A stretch of 64,000 nt of DNA from Kiritimatiellia bacterium. Its GTDB lineage: Bacteria > Verrucomicrobiota > Kiritimatiellia > CAIQIC01 > JAGNIJ01. Under the pieces are notes generated by a model. That model ran no database searches and had not been told where the DNA came from. It saw only the letters and a program-made list of their open reading frames with translations. Position numbers and translations under genes: made by a program. Of this stretch, positions 44,954 through 52,654 are shown one piece after another. The stretch's first letter is position 1. Each line of letters opens with the position of its first letter. The DNA is taken from the NCBI GenBank assembly GCA_018001225.1, contig JAGNIJ010000003.1, positions 1 through 64,000 of the forward strand, written 5' to 3'.

Positions 44954-46360
44954 TCAACTCCTCAACATGAACCGCCGGTACCGGGCGGCCAGTTCGTTCA
45001 ATGCCCGTTGCTGCTCGGGGCCCGACAATACGAGTTCATACGCGTACTCCACGAGGACGACATAGTTTGGGAGCGATCGGTCCAGCGCGGCCTCGAGGGC
45101 CGATTCCCAGCCGCCTTCGTGATCACGCAAGTGCTCCTGTGCTTTCTTAAACAAAGCGACCTTCTCGAGGTCATCCTCGTCGGAGTCTAGGGCCTCCCGC
45201 TCCTCCATGTCATCATACGGCATGCGGGCCAGGGGATCGGCATTGTCCCAATCGGCGCGGGCCCCATGCTCTTGTCCCTCCGGCGCAGGGTTCTTCTTTC
45301 GAGAGGTCTTCAGGACGGCCCCCACCCGGCAGCAAAGGGTCCGAAGGCCTTCCGCGCCTTCGGCCAGCAGGGCCAGGTCATCCTCCGGCGTCGCCCGGGC
45401 GCACCAGGCGATCTTGGAGGACAGGATTTCATGCTCGATCTGGCGCAGTGTTTCCAGGTAGGCTAGGAGACTTCGTCGGTCGGCCGCGGCGCGCTCCTTG
45501 TCGGCCCTTCGTTTTCTCCCGGCCTCCCGCCGCTCCTCCCAGCCGAGGATGTACTCGCCCACCCGATGCATGGCCTCGGTCACCCTCCCCATCTCCGCGA
45601 GCAACAGGCGGTAACACAGGGCCCGGTAGGTCTGCATCGCCGGCGTCCATTGCCCCTGCTCGTGGCATACCGCCTTCAGCATGGGCCACAACAGCAGGAT
45701 CAGTCCGAAGAAAGCGCGCAGGCGATCCGTGGGCGGCGGGTCCACAAACAGCTCGTAGGCCGTCAGGGCCCTGTACCCGGCTTTGAGCAGTCCGCCCCAA
45801 TCCGAGTTCCGGCGACAGCTCTCGGCGAGCTGGAATTCGCGCAGGAAGTTCCCCGACGGTTCGGGATGCTCAACGGTCTCCTTCAAGCGTTGTTCCAGCA
45901 GGGCCTGCCGGAGCAGCCAGTCCTTCGCCGGGTGCTTCCGCGAAAAATACTCGCGGATCGTCTGCTGCTCCGGCGGCCGGGTCATGAAGCCGGTGGCCGT
46001 GCCGATGATGGTGATATGCGTGTTGACCTGACCGCTAAGGAACCCGCCTTGTTCGTCCCCGCCGGACCGGGTGTGCGCATGAAACATCCACCAGGACCCC
46101 TTGTGCAGGGGAATATCCGTGCCGTCGCGCAGGGCGCGCAGGCACAACCAGAGCGTCCAGAAGAAATGGCTGGAGGCCTCCAGCGGGATGACCGCCCGGG
46201 GCCGGATCAACCGGCGCCGCCTCGACTCGTAATAGTCGATCTGTTCCCGAACCCACTCCTGTTGGGGCCTGTTGCTCTCCGGGTTTTGCTCGGCTTCTTC
46301 TTCCCCGTCCGGATCGGGCCGGGGCGGCCCGCTGGGGTTACGGCCGGCCATGGGATCCAC
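44954..46360 (-). CDS. Hypothetical cytoplasmic helical protein
   Basis: 468 residues, no signal peptide, with a charged Pro/Glu-rich N-terminus (GEEEAEQNPESNRPQQEW) and mostly amphipathic helix afterwards, including a strongly charged coiled-coil-like stretch EERREAGRKRRADKERAAAD near residue 280. No motif of a known family is seen. Its start overlaps the end of the solute-binding-protein gene by 23 bases, and its stop is 4 bases before the glycosidase-like gene, so it is locked into this operon. The membrane-tethered binding protein carries a cytosolic-looking coiled coil, which could be its contact; that is a guess. Confidence 0.75.
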   Translation of the reverse strand: MDPMAGRNPSGPPRPDPDGEEEAEQNPESNRPQQEWVREQIDYYESRRRRLIRPRAVIPLEASSHFFWTLWLCLRALRDGTDIPLHKGSWWMFHAHTRSGGDEQGGFLSGQVNTHITIIGTATGFMTRPPEQQTIREYFSRKHPAKDWLLRQALLEQRLKETVEHPEPSGNFLREFQLAESCRRNSDWGGLLKAGYRALTAYELFVDPPPTDRLRAFFGLILLLWPMLKAVCHEQGQWTPAMQTYRALCYRLLLAEMGRVTEAMHRVGEYILGWEERREAGRKRRADKERAAADRRSLLAYLETLRQIEHEILSSKIAWCARATPEDDLALLAEGAEGLRTLCCRVGAVLKTSRKKNPAPEGQEHGARADWDNADPLARMPYDDMEEREALDSDEDDLEKVALFKKAQEHLRDHEGGWESALEAALDRSLPNYVVLVEYAYELVLSGPEQQRALNELAARYRRFMLRS

Positions 46361-47987
46361 CTTCCGACGAGGACGGGCGGTCTTTTTCCCTCAACCGACG
46401 CAGGAATTCCTCGTCCCGCGCCTGTTCCGCCTGCAACCGGGCCAGTTGGCGGCGCAGGGCGGCCAGTTTACGAATCACCCAGAGTCGCTCCGCGGCGAAA
46501 GCCAGGCCGCCGAGCAGGATCAGCCCGAGCACCACCAGGACCAGGATCCGCGGCCACGGAACCGGCCAGAGCACGGCGGCCATCCGATGACGCCAACTCG
46601 CCAGCCGCGACGCCAACTGCCCCGGCGGGACCCCGTCAAGGATGCCGCCCCAAAGCTGGAAAAAGGCGTCGTTGCCCACGTCGTTCTCCATGTGACTCCA
46701 GCGGGGCAGGCTCGGATAGGCCACGCCCGTCCGGATCGCCATGTCGATGGCGGACGCGCAGGCCGGATAGCGCGAACGGAAATAGTGCTCGAACGGGTCC
46801 GGGAAGGCCGGCACATGGCCCAGGCTGTCCACCTGCCTGCGCATGCCGTCCCCGACCAGGAAACGGAGAAGGCGCTCGGCGTCGGGATGCCGCGCAAACC
46901 GGGTGAGCGCGAGATGGGCGCCGCCCAGGAAGGTCCTGGAATCCTCCGCCCGGCCGGATGCCGAGGGCAGGAGCCGCACCTCCACGTGCGCCGGCCAGTC
47001 CGGGCCCATCCGCTCCAGGAGGTCCGCGACAAACCAGGGGCCGGTCACGATCAAGGCCACCTCTTCGTTAAGAAAGAACTTCTCCAACCGCCGCAGGTCG
47101 CCGACGAACGCCTGGGTGTGCGGAACCAGGTTGGTCAGGTACTCCAGGGTGGTCATCAATCCTTCCGCCGGCAACACGGCTCGACTCGCGGGATCCACCA
47201 CCCGGCCGCCCATGGCATGCAGCCAGGCGGCAAACGTATGCAGTTGATTCCAGTCCCGGACGCGATCCAAGCCCAGCGCGCGGATGAATTTTGTCTGCGG
47301 TCCCGCCACCTGAGGCTGCACGCCGGCACACGCGTCTCGAAAGGCCTCGAACGTAGACAGGGCCGGCACGCCGGAGGGCCACGCCGCCTTCCGGACATAC
47401 AACACGCGCACGTCCACGTGCCAGGGCAGCGCGTGGAGGACCCCGTCGGGCGCCCCGCACGTGGTCAACAGATTCCCGCGGCCGGCGGCCTGCAACGAGC
47501 GTACCAGGTCCTCGAAGCCGGCGCCCAGCGGCCGGAGCAGCCCCTGCTCCACCAAGTCCGCATGCCACGTAGTGGGATCGTGAATGATGTGCGGCGGATG
47601 GAGCGGGTTCGCCTGCCGCGCCAGGTCCATCAACTCGCCATGGGCCCCCGTCCAATACAGCATCCGGAGGCGAAGCGGAATGCCGCATTCCCGCTGCAAC
47701 GCCAGGAAGACGCCCATCTCGCGTTCCTGGGCCAGGACCAATTGCGCGCGGTGCGGCGCCCGCTTGAGCTGTTCCGCGGAATCCCCGTCGTCGAGGATGG
47801 ACCCGTACCGAGCGCAGAACGCGTCAATCGCTTCCGCGGAAGGGGCGCGTTCCAGCGGCAATTCGTGGCCGATGATCCACAGCCGCACCGGTTCCGCGGG
47901 GGCCACGTCCGATGCCGGAGCGGGCCCCGGCCAGAACACCAGGGCGCCACAACACAGAAGCAGCCAACACGGCCAACCCGACTTCAT
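46338..47987 (-). CDS. Solute-binding protein (family 1-like) fused to a membrane helix and coiled coil
   Basis: 549 residues. A signal peptide is followed by an extracytoplasmic solute-binding fold of the sugar-binding (SBP family 1) kind: DLARQANPLHPPHIIHDPT, LPWHVDVRVLYVRKAAW, TFEAFRDAC, ALIVTGPWFVADLLE and FLGGAHLALTRFARHP are the usual landmarks. Unusually, the C-terminus adds a membrane helix (ILVLVVLGLILLGGLAFAAE, about 475-495) and a charged coiled coil (LAALRRQLARLQAEQARDEE). No permease or ATPase gene is nearby, so it looks like a membrane-tethered sugar sensor rather than part of an importer. First gene of the minus-strand operon. Confidence 0.83.
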   Translation of the reverse strand: MKSGWPCWLLLCCGALVFWPGPAPASDVAPAEPVRLWIIGHELPLERAPSAEAIDAFCARYGSILDDGDSAEQLKRAPHRAQLVLAQEREMGVFLALQRECGIPLRLRMLYWTGAHGELMDLARQANPLHPPHIIHDPTTWHADLVEQGLLRPLGAGFEDLVRSLQAAGRGNLLTTCGAPDGVLHALPWHVDVRVLYVRKAAWPSGVPALSTFEAFRDACAGVQPQVAGPQTKFIRALGLDRVRDWNQLHTFAAWLHAMGGRVVDPASRAVLPAEGLMTTLEYLTNLVPHTQAFVGDLRRLEKFFLNEEVALIVTGPWFVADLLERMGPDWPAHVEVRLLPSASGRAEDSRTFLGGAHLALTRFARHPDAERLLRFLVGDGMRRQVDSLGHVPAFPDPFEHYFRSRYPACASAIDMAIRTGVAYPSLPRWSHMENDVGNDAFFQLWGGILDGVPPGQLASRLASWRHRMAAVLWPVPWPRILVLVVLGLILLGGLAFAAERLWVIRKLAALRRQLARLQAEQARDEEFLRRLREKDRPSSSEGGSHGRP

Positions 47988-48045
47988 TGCCGTACGCTAG
48001 CCCCGTCCCGCAGGCTGGGTCAACTCTTATAAACCCGGCCCATGC

Positions 48046-48106
48046 GTTTACACTCAACTCGCTAATTTTGCGCTTATTGCGCATTTCAGAGAAAGAAATT
48101 TTCTTT
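48046..48106. promoter_or_regulatory. Divergent control region with symmetric elements
   Basis: Between the solute-binding operon (minus) and regulator C (plus). Minus strand: GTGTAA, 16 bases, then TATAAG could be a promoter for the operon. GTGTAAAC (complement of 48046-48053) resembles the GTGTAAC sites before the other two regulators. Also present are direct repeats TTGCGC-TTA-TTGCGC (48068-48082) and a perfect AAAGAAA-T-TTTCTTT inverted repeat (48092-48106). These are candidate operators. Confidence 0.4.
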
Positions 48107-48143
48107 GTGATTTTTTCCGTCTCTCTGTGGAAGGGAGACGGAC

Positions 48144-48716
48144 ATGACGAAGTCAGCCAGCATGGACAACAGGCGGGCGCGGCGGCCCCGGGCGGCCGCC
48201 CAGCACGTCGCGGGTCGCCTGCGCTCGCTGGCCGCCGCGGCGCTGGCCCTGGCGTCGGATGCCGCCTCCGCGGCACGTCGGCCGGACCCGGCCCCGCACG
48301 GGGCTGGCACGCCCGTGACGGTTTATCCGCACTACCATGGACTCCTGGGCCTGCGGCATGTGCCCGGCCGCAGTGACACGTTCGAACTGGCGCTGGAACC
48401 GTTCACCCTGCGGGTATCCCCCCGCGTATTTGTCCTGCTCCTGGCGCTCGCCCAGGGGGACGGCCGCGATCCCATCCCGACGGAGGACCTGCTCACGGAT
48501 ATTCGAATCCTCGCGGCGGATTACACCTGGCGCGGCAAGCCGTGCTGGACCGATCCCAACCCGGCGACCGTGTATCGCCTGGTGGCGGATCTGCGAAAAC
48601 GGCTGCGCGGGATGCACCTGGAGGAGTGCCTGATCGAGACTCACCAGCGCGGGACGGCCGGCTACACCTTGCACGCCCGCGCCATCTTTAAGGATCTGCC
48701 CGCCCGGGAGCGCTGA
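48144..48716 (+). CDS. Small winged-helix regulator C
   Basis: 190 residues behind a GGGAGA site. A basic, Ala/Arg-rich N-terminus (about 60 residues) precedes a beta-rich segment (FELALEPFTLRVSPRVFVLL) and a winged helix: PATVYRLVADLRKRLRGMHL as recognition-helix region, and the wing CLIETHQRGTAGYTLHA. It is paralogous to regulator B over the last 65 residues. Divergent from the sugar-sensor operon and followed 58 bases later by the exported glucoamylase-like gene, it is well placed to control both. Confidence 0.8.
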   Translation: MTKSASMDNRRARRPRAAAQHVAGRLRSLAAAALALASDAASAARRPDPAPHGAGTPVTVYPHYHGLLGLRHVPGRSDTFELALEPFTLRVSPRVFVLLLALAQGDGRDPIPTEDLLTDIRILAADYTWRGKPCWTDPNPATVYRLVADLRKRLRGMHLEECLIETHQRGTAGYTLHARAIFKDLPARER

Positions 48717-48774
48717 AAAATCAACCCATGAGAACGAGGAAGAAACCGACAGCAGCCAACAGGAGGACGAGTTC

Positions 48775-50823
48775 ATGAATCCCAATCAGTCACGCAACAA
48801 ACGCTTCGGGACGGGAGCACGGCGGTGGGTGTGCGGCGGGTTGCTGCTTTTCGCGGGCCGGCCGTTCGTGGAGGCCGCGCCGCAGATTGAACGCTTCGCG
48901 GCTTCGAGCGGCGCCCTACAATTCGCCTGGGCAGGCACGACGGGCGTGACGTACCGACTGGACCGAAGCCCGGACCTGCTGTCCTGGTCCAACCTGTACA
49001 GTGGAATCATCGGCACGGGCGTGGTGGTCCGCAGCACATCGCCCGTTGCCGGCCACGGCTTCTACCGTGTCAGCGCCACCGCGCTGCCCACCGGCTGGGT
49101 GGAGGTCATCCAGCTCCTCGACGACTTTGCCTGGCCCTCCGATGCGGATCCGACCGGGCAGGAGGAGCGCGGCTATCGATATTACGGGCGCCTGGGCAGT
49201 GATCGCGGCGACATGGGTGCCGGCTTGCAGGCTCACAGCCTCACGGTGACCAACGGGACCCTGGTGGCGGTCGCCACCAGCGGGCCACAGGGCACCTCGT
49301 GGGTCGGCCGGTGGCACTCCACCAGCCACACGGCCCTGGAGACGGCGGAAGTGTTGAATTTCGCGGCGCCGTTCTCGCCGCTGATCCGCGAGAATTGGCA
49401 GCCCCGGGTCAACGCCCTGTATGTCCGCCTGAAGGGATCCGGCACCATCAAGATGGAATTGAAGGGCAGCGCCAACAACCTGCTCGCGAGTTGGACCAGC
49501 GCGGGGACCTGGGGGCCCGGTTTCCAGGAAGTGCGTTTCCCGATCGCCTACCCGGCCGCGTACCCCGCCGTGAAGCTGGTCAACCTGGTCGTCGAATCGC
49601 CTTCGGCCCTCGAGTTCGATGAAATCGGGATGAAGCTTTCCGTGCCGCGCTGGTTGCATGAAGACGTCCTGCGCTATGCCTTTGCCGCCTCGCACGCGTC
49701 GCTGTACCGGGGCTATGACGCCGCGTCGGGAAATACGCGGGACCATATTCATTGGCCCGCCGGCCACTTCGACTCGATGCCCGCCGCCGGCTTCCAGGCC
49801 CTGGGGGCCGCCCTCGCGTACGACATGGGGCTCATGGCGTACGAGGCGGCGACACAAATCGTGGCGCGCAGCGTGGCCGCGCTGGTCGCGGCGCCCAGGC
49901 ATCGGGGACTCCTGCCCCACTGGATGGAGCACGGCGTCCCCAAGGATTGGTCCACCGTGGACACCGGGCTCGCGCTGATCTCGAGCCGGCTGGCCTGCCA
50001 GATCCTCGGCCTGGCGGCGGAACTGGCCGCCGTGCAGAACCTGATCGACGCGATCGAATGGGACCCGCTCATCAACGCGCAGGGACAGGTCGCTCATGGC
50101 TACACGGCGGACCTGTCGACGTCGCCCTACTTCTGGGTGAACTGGGACGGCGAAGGCGCCGTTGTACAAATGCTGCGGTTGCTCCAGGATCCCTCGGCGC
50201 CGTTGTTCACGATGGATCCCGCCGCGCCGATCTACGGCGGCCGGGGCTTCATTGTCGAGATCGCCGGCCTGCTGGCGCCGGCCTTCGCCGGGCTCGACGG
50301 CGTGGACCGGTACGGCGTGGACTGGGGCGCGCGTCGCCGCGACATGCTGGCGGCCCAGAAGGCCTACTACCCCGCGAACCATCCCGCGAGTCTCGCGGCC
50401 ACCCTCGGGCTGTATGGGCTCAGCTCCATCGAGGTCATCAATGCCCTGGCCAATACGGCGTACCTGGCCGCGGGCATCGGAACCCCCACCGTGCCGGCGG
50501 AGGACGGCGGCGGGTGGATATGTCCGCACTATGCCGTCATGGCGGGAAGCCTCGATGGGCCCGGCCTCGAAACGTTCCTTGTCCGGCTGCGCGAACTCGG
50601 CGTGTTGCAGCCGCTGATCGGCGTCCCGGAAGGCGTGAAGGCCGGCCACGCCGGAACGACGCCGGAACGATGGCACAGCGCGCAGATCACCCTGAACACC
50701 TTCTTCCATGTCGCGGGACTCTACCACACGATCCGCGCCCGGGACGGCGGCGCCGACGTTGTGTATGAAGCCGTGCGCACCGATCCCCGGTGGCGCGCCG
50801 CGCTGGAGGTCCTGTTTCCATGA
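48775..50823 (+). CDS. Exported glucoamylase-fold-like protein with N-terminal FYRV-type domain
   Basis: 682 residues. A signal peptide is followed by an FYRV-type domain (LQFAWAGTTGVTYRLDRSPD to GHGFYRVS), a beta-sandwich (about 110-290, carbohydrate-binding-like), and a helical barrel domain with motifs such as GLLPHWMEHGVPKDWSTVDTG, SPYFWVNWDGEGAVVQML and GGGWICPHYAVMAGS, reminiscent of the GAE/glucoamylase-like (alpha/alpha)6 fold. It resembles in style the exported barrel protein of the neighbouring operon (43.0-44.9 kb), suggesting a shared glycan target. An AGGAGGA site precedes the ATG. It ends 234 bases before the ubiquitin-like region. Confidence 0.78.
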   Translation: MNPNQSRNKRFGTGARRWVCGGLLLFAGRPFVEAAPQIERFAASSGALQFAWAGTTGVTYRLDRSPDLLSWSNLYSGIIGTGVVVRSTSPVAGHGFYRVSATALPTGWVEVIQLLDDFAWPSDADPTGQEERGYRYYGRLGSDRGDMGAGLQAHSLTVTNGTLVAVATSGPQGTSWVGRWHSTSHTALETAEVLNFAAPFSPLIRENWQPRVNALYVRLKGSGTIKMELKGSANNLLASWTSAGTWGPGFQEVRFPIAYPAAYPAVKLVNLVVESPSALEFDEIGMKLSVPRWLHEDVLRYAFAASHASLYRGYDAASGNTRDHIHWPAGHFDSMPAAGFQALGAALAYDMGLMAYEAATQIVARSVAALVAAPRHRGLLPHWMEHGVPKDWSTVDTGLALISSRLACQILGLAAELAAVQNLIDAIEWDPLINAQGQVAHGYTADLSTSPYFWVNWDGEGAVVQMLRLLQDPSAPLFTMDPAAPIYGGRGFIVEIAGLLAPAFAGLDGVDRYGVDWGARRRDMLAAQKAYYPANHPASLAATLGLYGLSSIEVINALANTAYLAAGIGTPTVPAEDGGGWICPHYAVMAGSLDGPGLETFLVRLRELGVLQPLIGVPEGVKAGHAGTTPERWHSAQITLNTFFHVAGLYHTIRARDGGADVVYEAVRTDPRWRAALEVLFP

Positions 50824-51056
50824 CCTGGCTCGCGAGACTACCCGTGGGAACCCGCCCGCGTCGCGCTCGGCCGGCCCCAGGGCCGGCCCGCGGGACCGCC
50901 GTCTCCGGACGCCACGAGGAGGTCACGAGGAGCCCGGCAGGGACGAATCGCCTTTTCCCGGAGCAATCATGGACGCCCCATACTTCGGCACGAGGAGAAC
51001 CGTGTCCTAGACGCTTTCGCGGCGAGGCTCAATACTGTCGTCAGAGTAATAAAACC

Positions 51057-51182
51057 ATGAGCGACACGCACCTGTTGAACGCGCGGCGCGGCGACCGGCC
51101 GCCGGGCATAATCCCGGTGGCGGCGCCAGCGCTGACGGCCAGCGCGGACGCGAGCGCATGGCATGCCACGTACAACGGATAA
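51057..51182 (+). CDS. 41-residue truncated copy of the RING-like protein N-terminus
   Basis: A short frame starting MSDTHLLNARRGDRPPGIIP that closely matches MSDIYHLVARLGDRPEVVIP at 52109 inside the RING-like gene, then diverges and stops. The identical layout (about 200 bases of non-coding-looking leader containing GAGCCCGGC, then MSD) occurs before both, so this looks like a partial duplication. It may be translated as a 41-residue peptide or be a relic. The stop is 6 bases before the next membrane-protein gene. Confidence 0.45.
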   Translation: MSDTHLLNARRGDRPPGIIPVAAPALTASADASAWHATYNG

Positions 51183-51188
51183 GGCTCC

Positions 51189-51914
51189 ATGACGGAAAAA
51201 TCAAGGTGCGGGATGGCGGCGGTGGCGGTCGTCATCGCGCCGGCGGCCATCGCCGCGGCGCGCAGCCGCGGGGGCCTGCCCGGCGTGCTTTCGGCCCTCC
51301 GCGAGTATCCATTCTGGTTCTGTCTCCAACTGGCCGGGGCGCTGGGGCTGGCCCTGCTGATCGCGTGGGCGCTCTCCGCCGTGGGCTTCCTCGCGCGCCG
51401 ACTCCTGCGCGACCGGCACGGCCCGGGCGGCGAACGCCGCCGGCTGGTTCTGACCGCGGAGAGCGTGATCGCGGGCCTCGTGTTCATCGGGCTCGCCCTC
51501 GGGCGCGATGTGACGCATACGTATCACTCCCCCCATAACGCGAGCTGCATCGAGCTGCGCCGCCCGGCCTGGATCGAGACACCGCTCGGCATGAGCTCGG
51601 GCTCCGATTGTTTAGTCCCGGTGATCATGACCTTCCGTGACGAAACGGGGCGGGCCACGACGCGGCACGGCAGCGAGTTCAAAAACGATGATCCCGTCGA
51701 ACTGCTCGCTGGCCGCTCCATCCGCTGGAGCACGGGCGGCCCGCCGCGCGCCATGGTCGGACTGATCGAAGCACAGGGCTACTTCTTCTTCCCCGACGAC
51801 GTGCAGGATGAGCATCAGGATCCGCCGGCCTCCGCGATGGACGCCTTCCTGCGCGGCGAGCCGATCGCGCAGGTGAATCAACTGATCCGCGACGCACGAA
51901 GGAGCGACCCATGA
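51189..51914 (+). CDS. Two-helix membrane protein at the head of the ubiquitin-like operon
   Basis: 241 residues with an N-terminal hydrophobic segment (AAVAVVIAPAAIAAA), a strong membrane helix (FCLQLAGALGLALLIAWALSA, about 45-66), a third at about 88-104, and a soluble C-terminal half with two Cys and aromatic-rich FFFPDDV. No family is recognised. Its stop overlaps the next ATG (ATGA), so it is co-translated with the RING-like gene and is probably part of the system, perhaps as a membrane anchor or sensor. Confidence 0.65.
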   Translation: MTEKSRCGMAAVAVVIAPAAIAAARSRGGLPGVLSALREYPFWFCLQLAGALGLALLIAWALSAVGFLARRLLRDRHGPGGERRRLVLTAESVIAGLVFIGLALGRDVTHTYHSPHNASCIELRRPAWIETPLGMSSGSDCLVPVIMTFRDETGRATTRHGSEFKNDDPVELLAGRSIRWSTGGPPRAMVGLIEAQGYFFFPDDVQDEHQDPPASAMDAFLRGEPIAQVNQLIRDARRSDP

Positions 51915-52654
51915 TCCCGTTCAGCGGTCTGCGCGCGGGCCTCCATCCGTACTCCCGCCTGGGCGCTCCGAGCCGGGCGAGGAGGACACAGGGAGGCGTC
52001 GGCGCGGTTTTCCGCGCGATCTCCGGCAAAGAGCCCGGCGGGACAAGGAGGGTGGATGCAGTGACGAATGGATCGGACTCGTTCACACTGGAGCCAGGAT
52101 ATAAACAGATGAGCGACATCTACCATCTCGTGGCGCGGCTCGGTGACCGGCCGGAGGTCGTGATCCCGGTCGCGGAACCGACGGCGCTGGTCGTGGAGAA
52201 CGGCGCACCCGCCGGCCGGCCCTGGCAGCCGCCCGGCTCCGGGTCGGAACTGTGCGTCGCGGCGCCGGGCGCCGGGCCCGGCCCGCTGGCCGTCGCGCGC
52301 GCGGCGTCGGCGCGGATGCTCTGGAACGGAGAGCCCGCCCCGCTCCTCGCGGAAGGCGCCGAGCGGGACGAGTTCATCTTCCCGCGCTTCGACCTGGCGG
52401 TGCACGTGACGGTCTTCCGCGAGGCCACGCTCCGGACCGCCACGGAGGCGCTCGCGGGCCGGATTTGCCTGCTGTGCCGCGCGCCCCTCGTCCCGGGCTC
52501 GACCGTGTACCACTGCGCCTGCGGCGTGGTGCTGTGCGCCGAACGGGGCGGCTGCGCGGCGGACGCGAAGAACTGCCCGCGCTGCGCGCAGCCGGTTACC
52601 CCTTCGACGAAAGGCTGCTTCACGCACTGGCCGCCCACCGAGGAGACATCATGA
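51911..52654 (+). CDS. Eight-cysteine RING-like (binuclear treble-clef) protein, candidate E3
   Basis: 247 residues from the ATG that overlaps the upstream stop and has AAGGAG; an internal start at 52109 (MSDIYH, 181 residues) is equally plausible, because a duplicated copy of this N-terminus exists at 51057 and residues 1-66 look non-coding. The C-terminus holds C186, C189, C202, C204, C209, C215, C222 and C225 (CLLC, HCAC, CPRC), enough for two zinc sites in a RING/prokaryotic-RING layout. RING domains recruit E2 to substrates, and E1 and E2 genes follow directly. Its stop overlaps the E1 start. Confidence 0.75.
   Translation: MIPFSGLRAGLHPYSRLGAPSRARRTQGGVGAVFRAISGKEPGGTRRVDAVTNGSDSFTLEPGYKQMSDIYHLVARLGDRPEVVIPVAEPTALVVENGAPAGRPWQPPGSGSELCVAAPGAGPGPLAVARAASARMLWNGEPAPLLAEGAERDEFIFPRFDLAVHVTVFREATLRTATEALAGRICLLCRAPLVPGSTVYHCACGVVLCAERGGCAADAKNCPRCAQPVTPSTKGCFTHWPPTEETS

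Noticed and set aside
46338-47987. Classical ABC sugar importer
   Set aside because: No permease or ATPase gene is adjacent, and the binding protein carries its own membrane helix and coiled coil.
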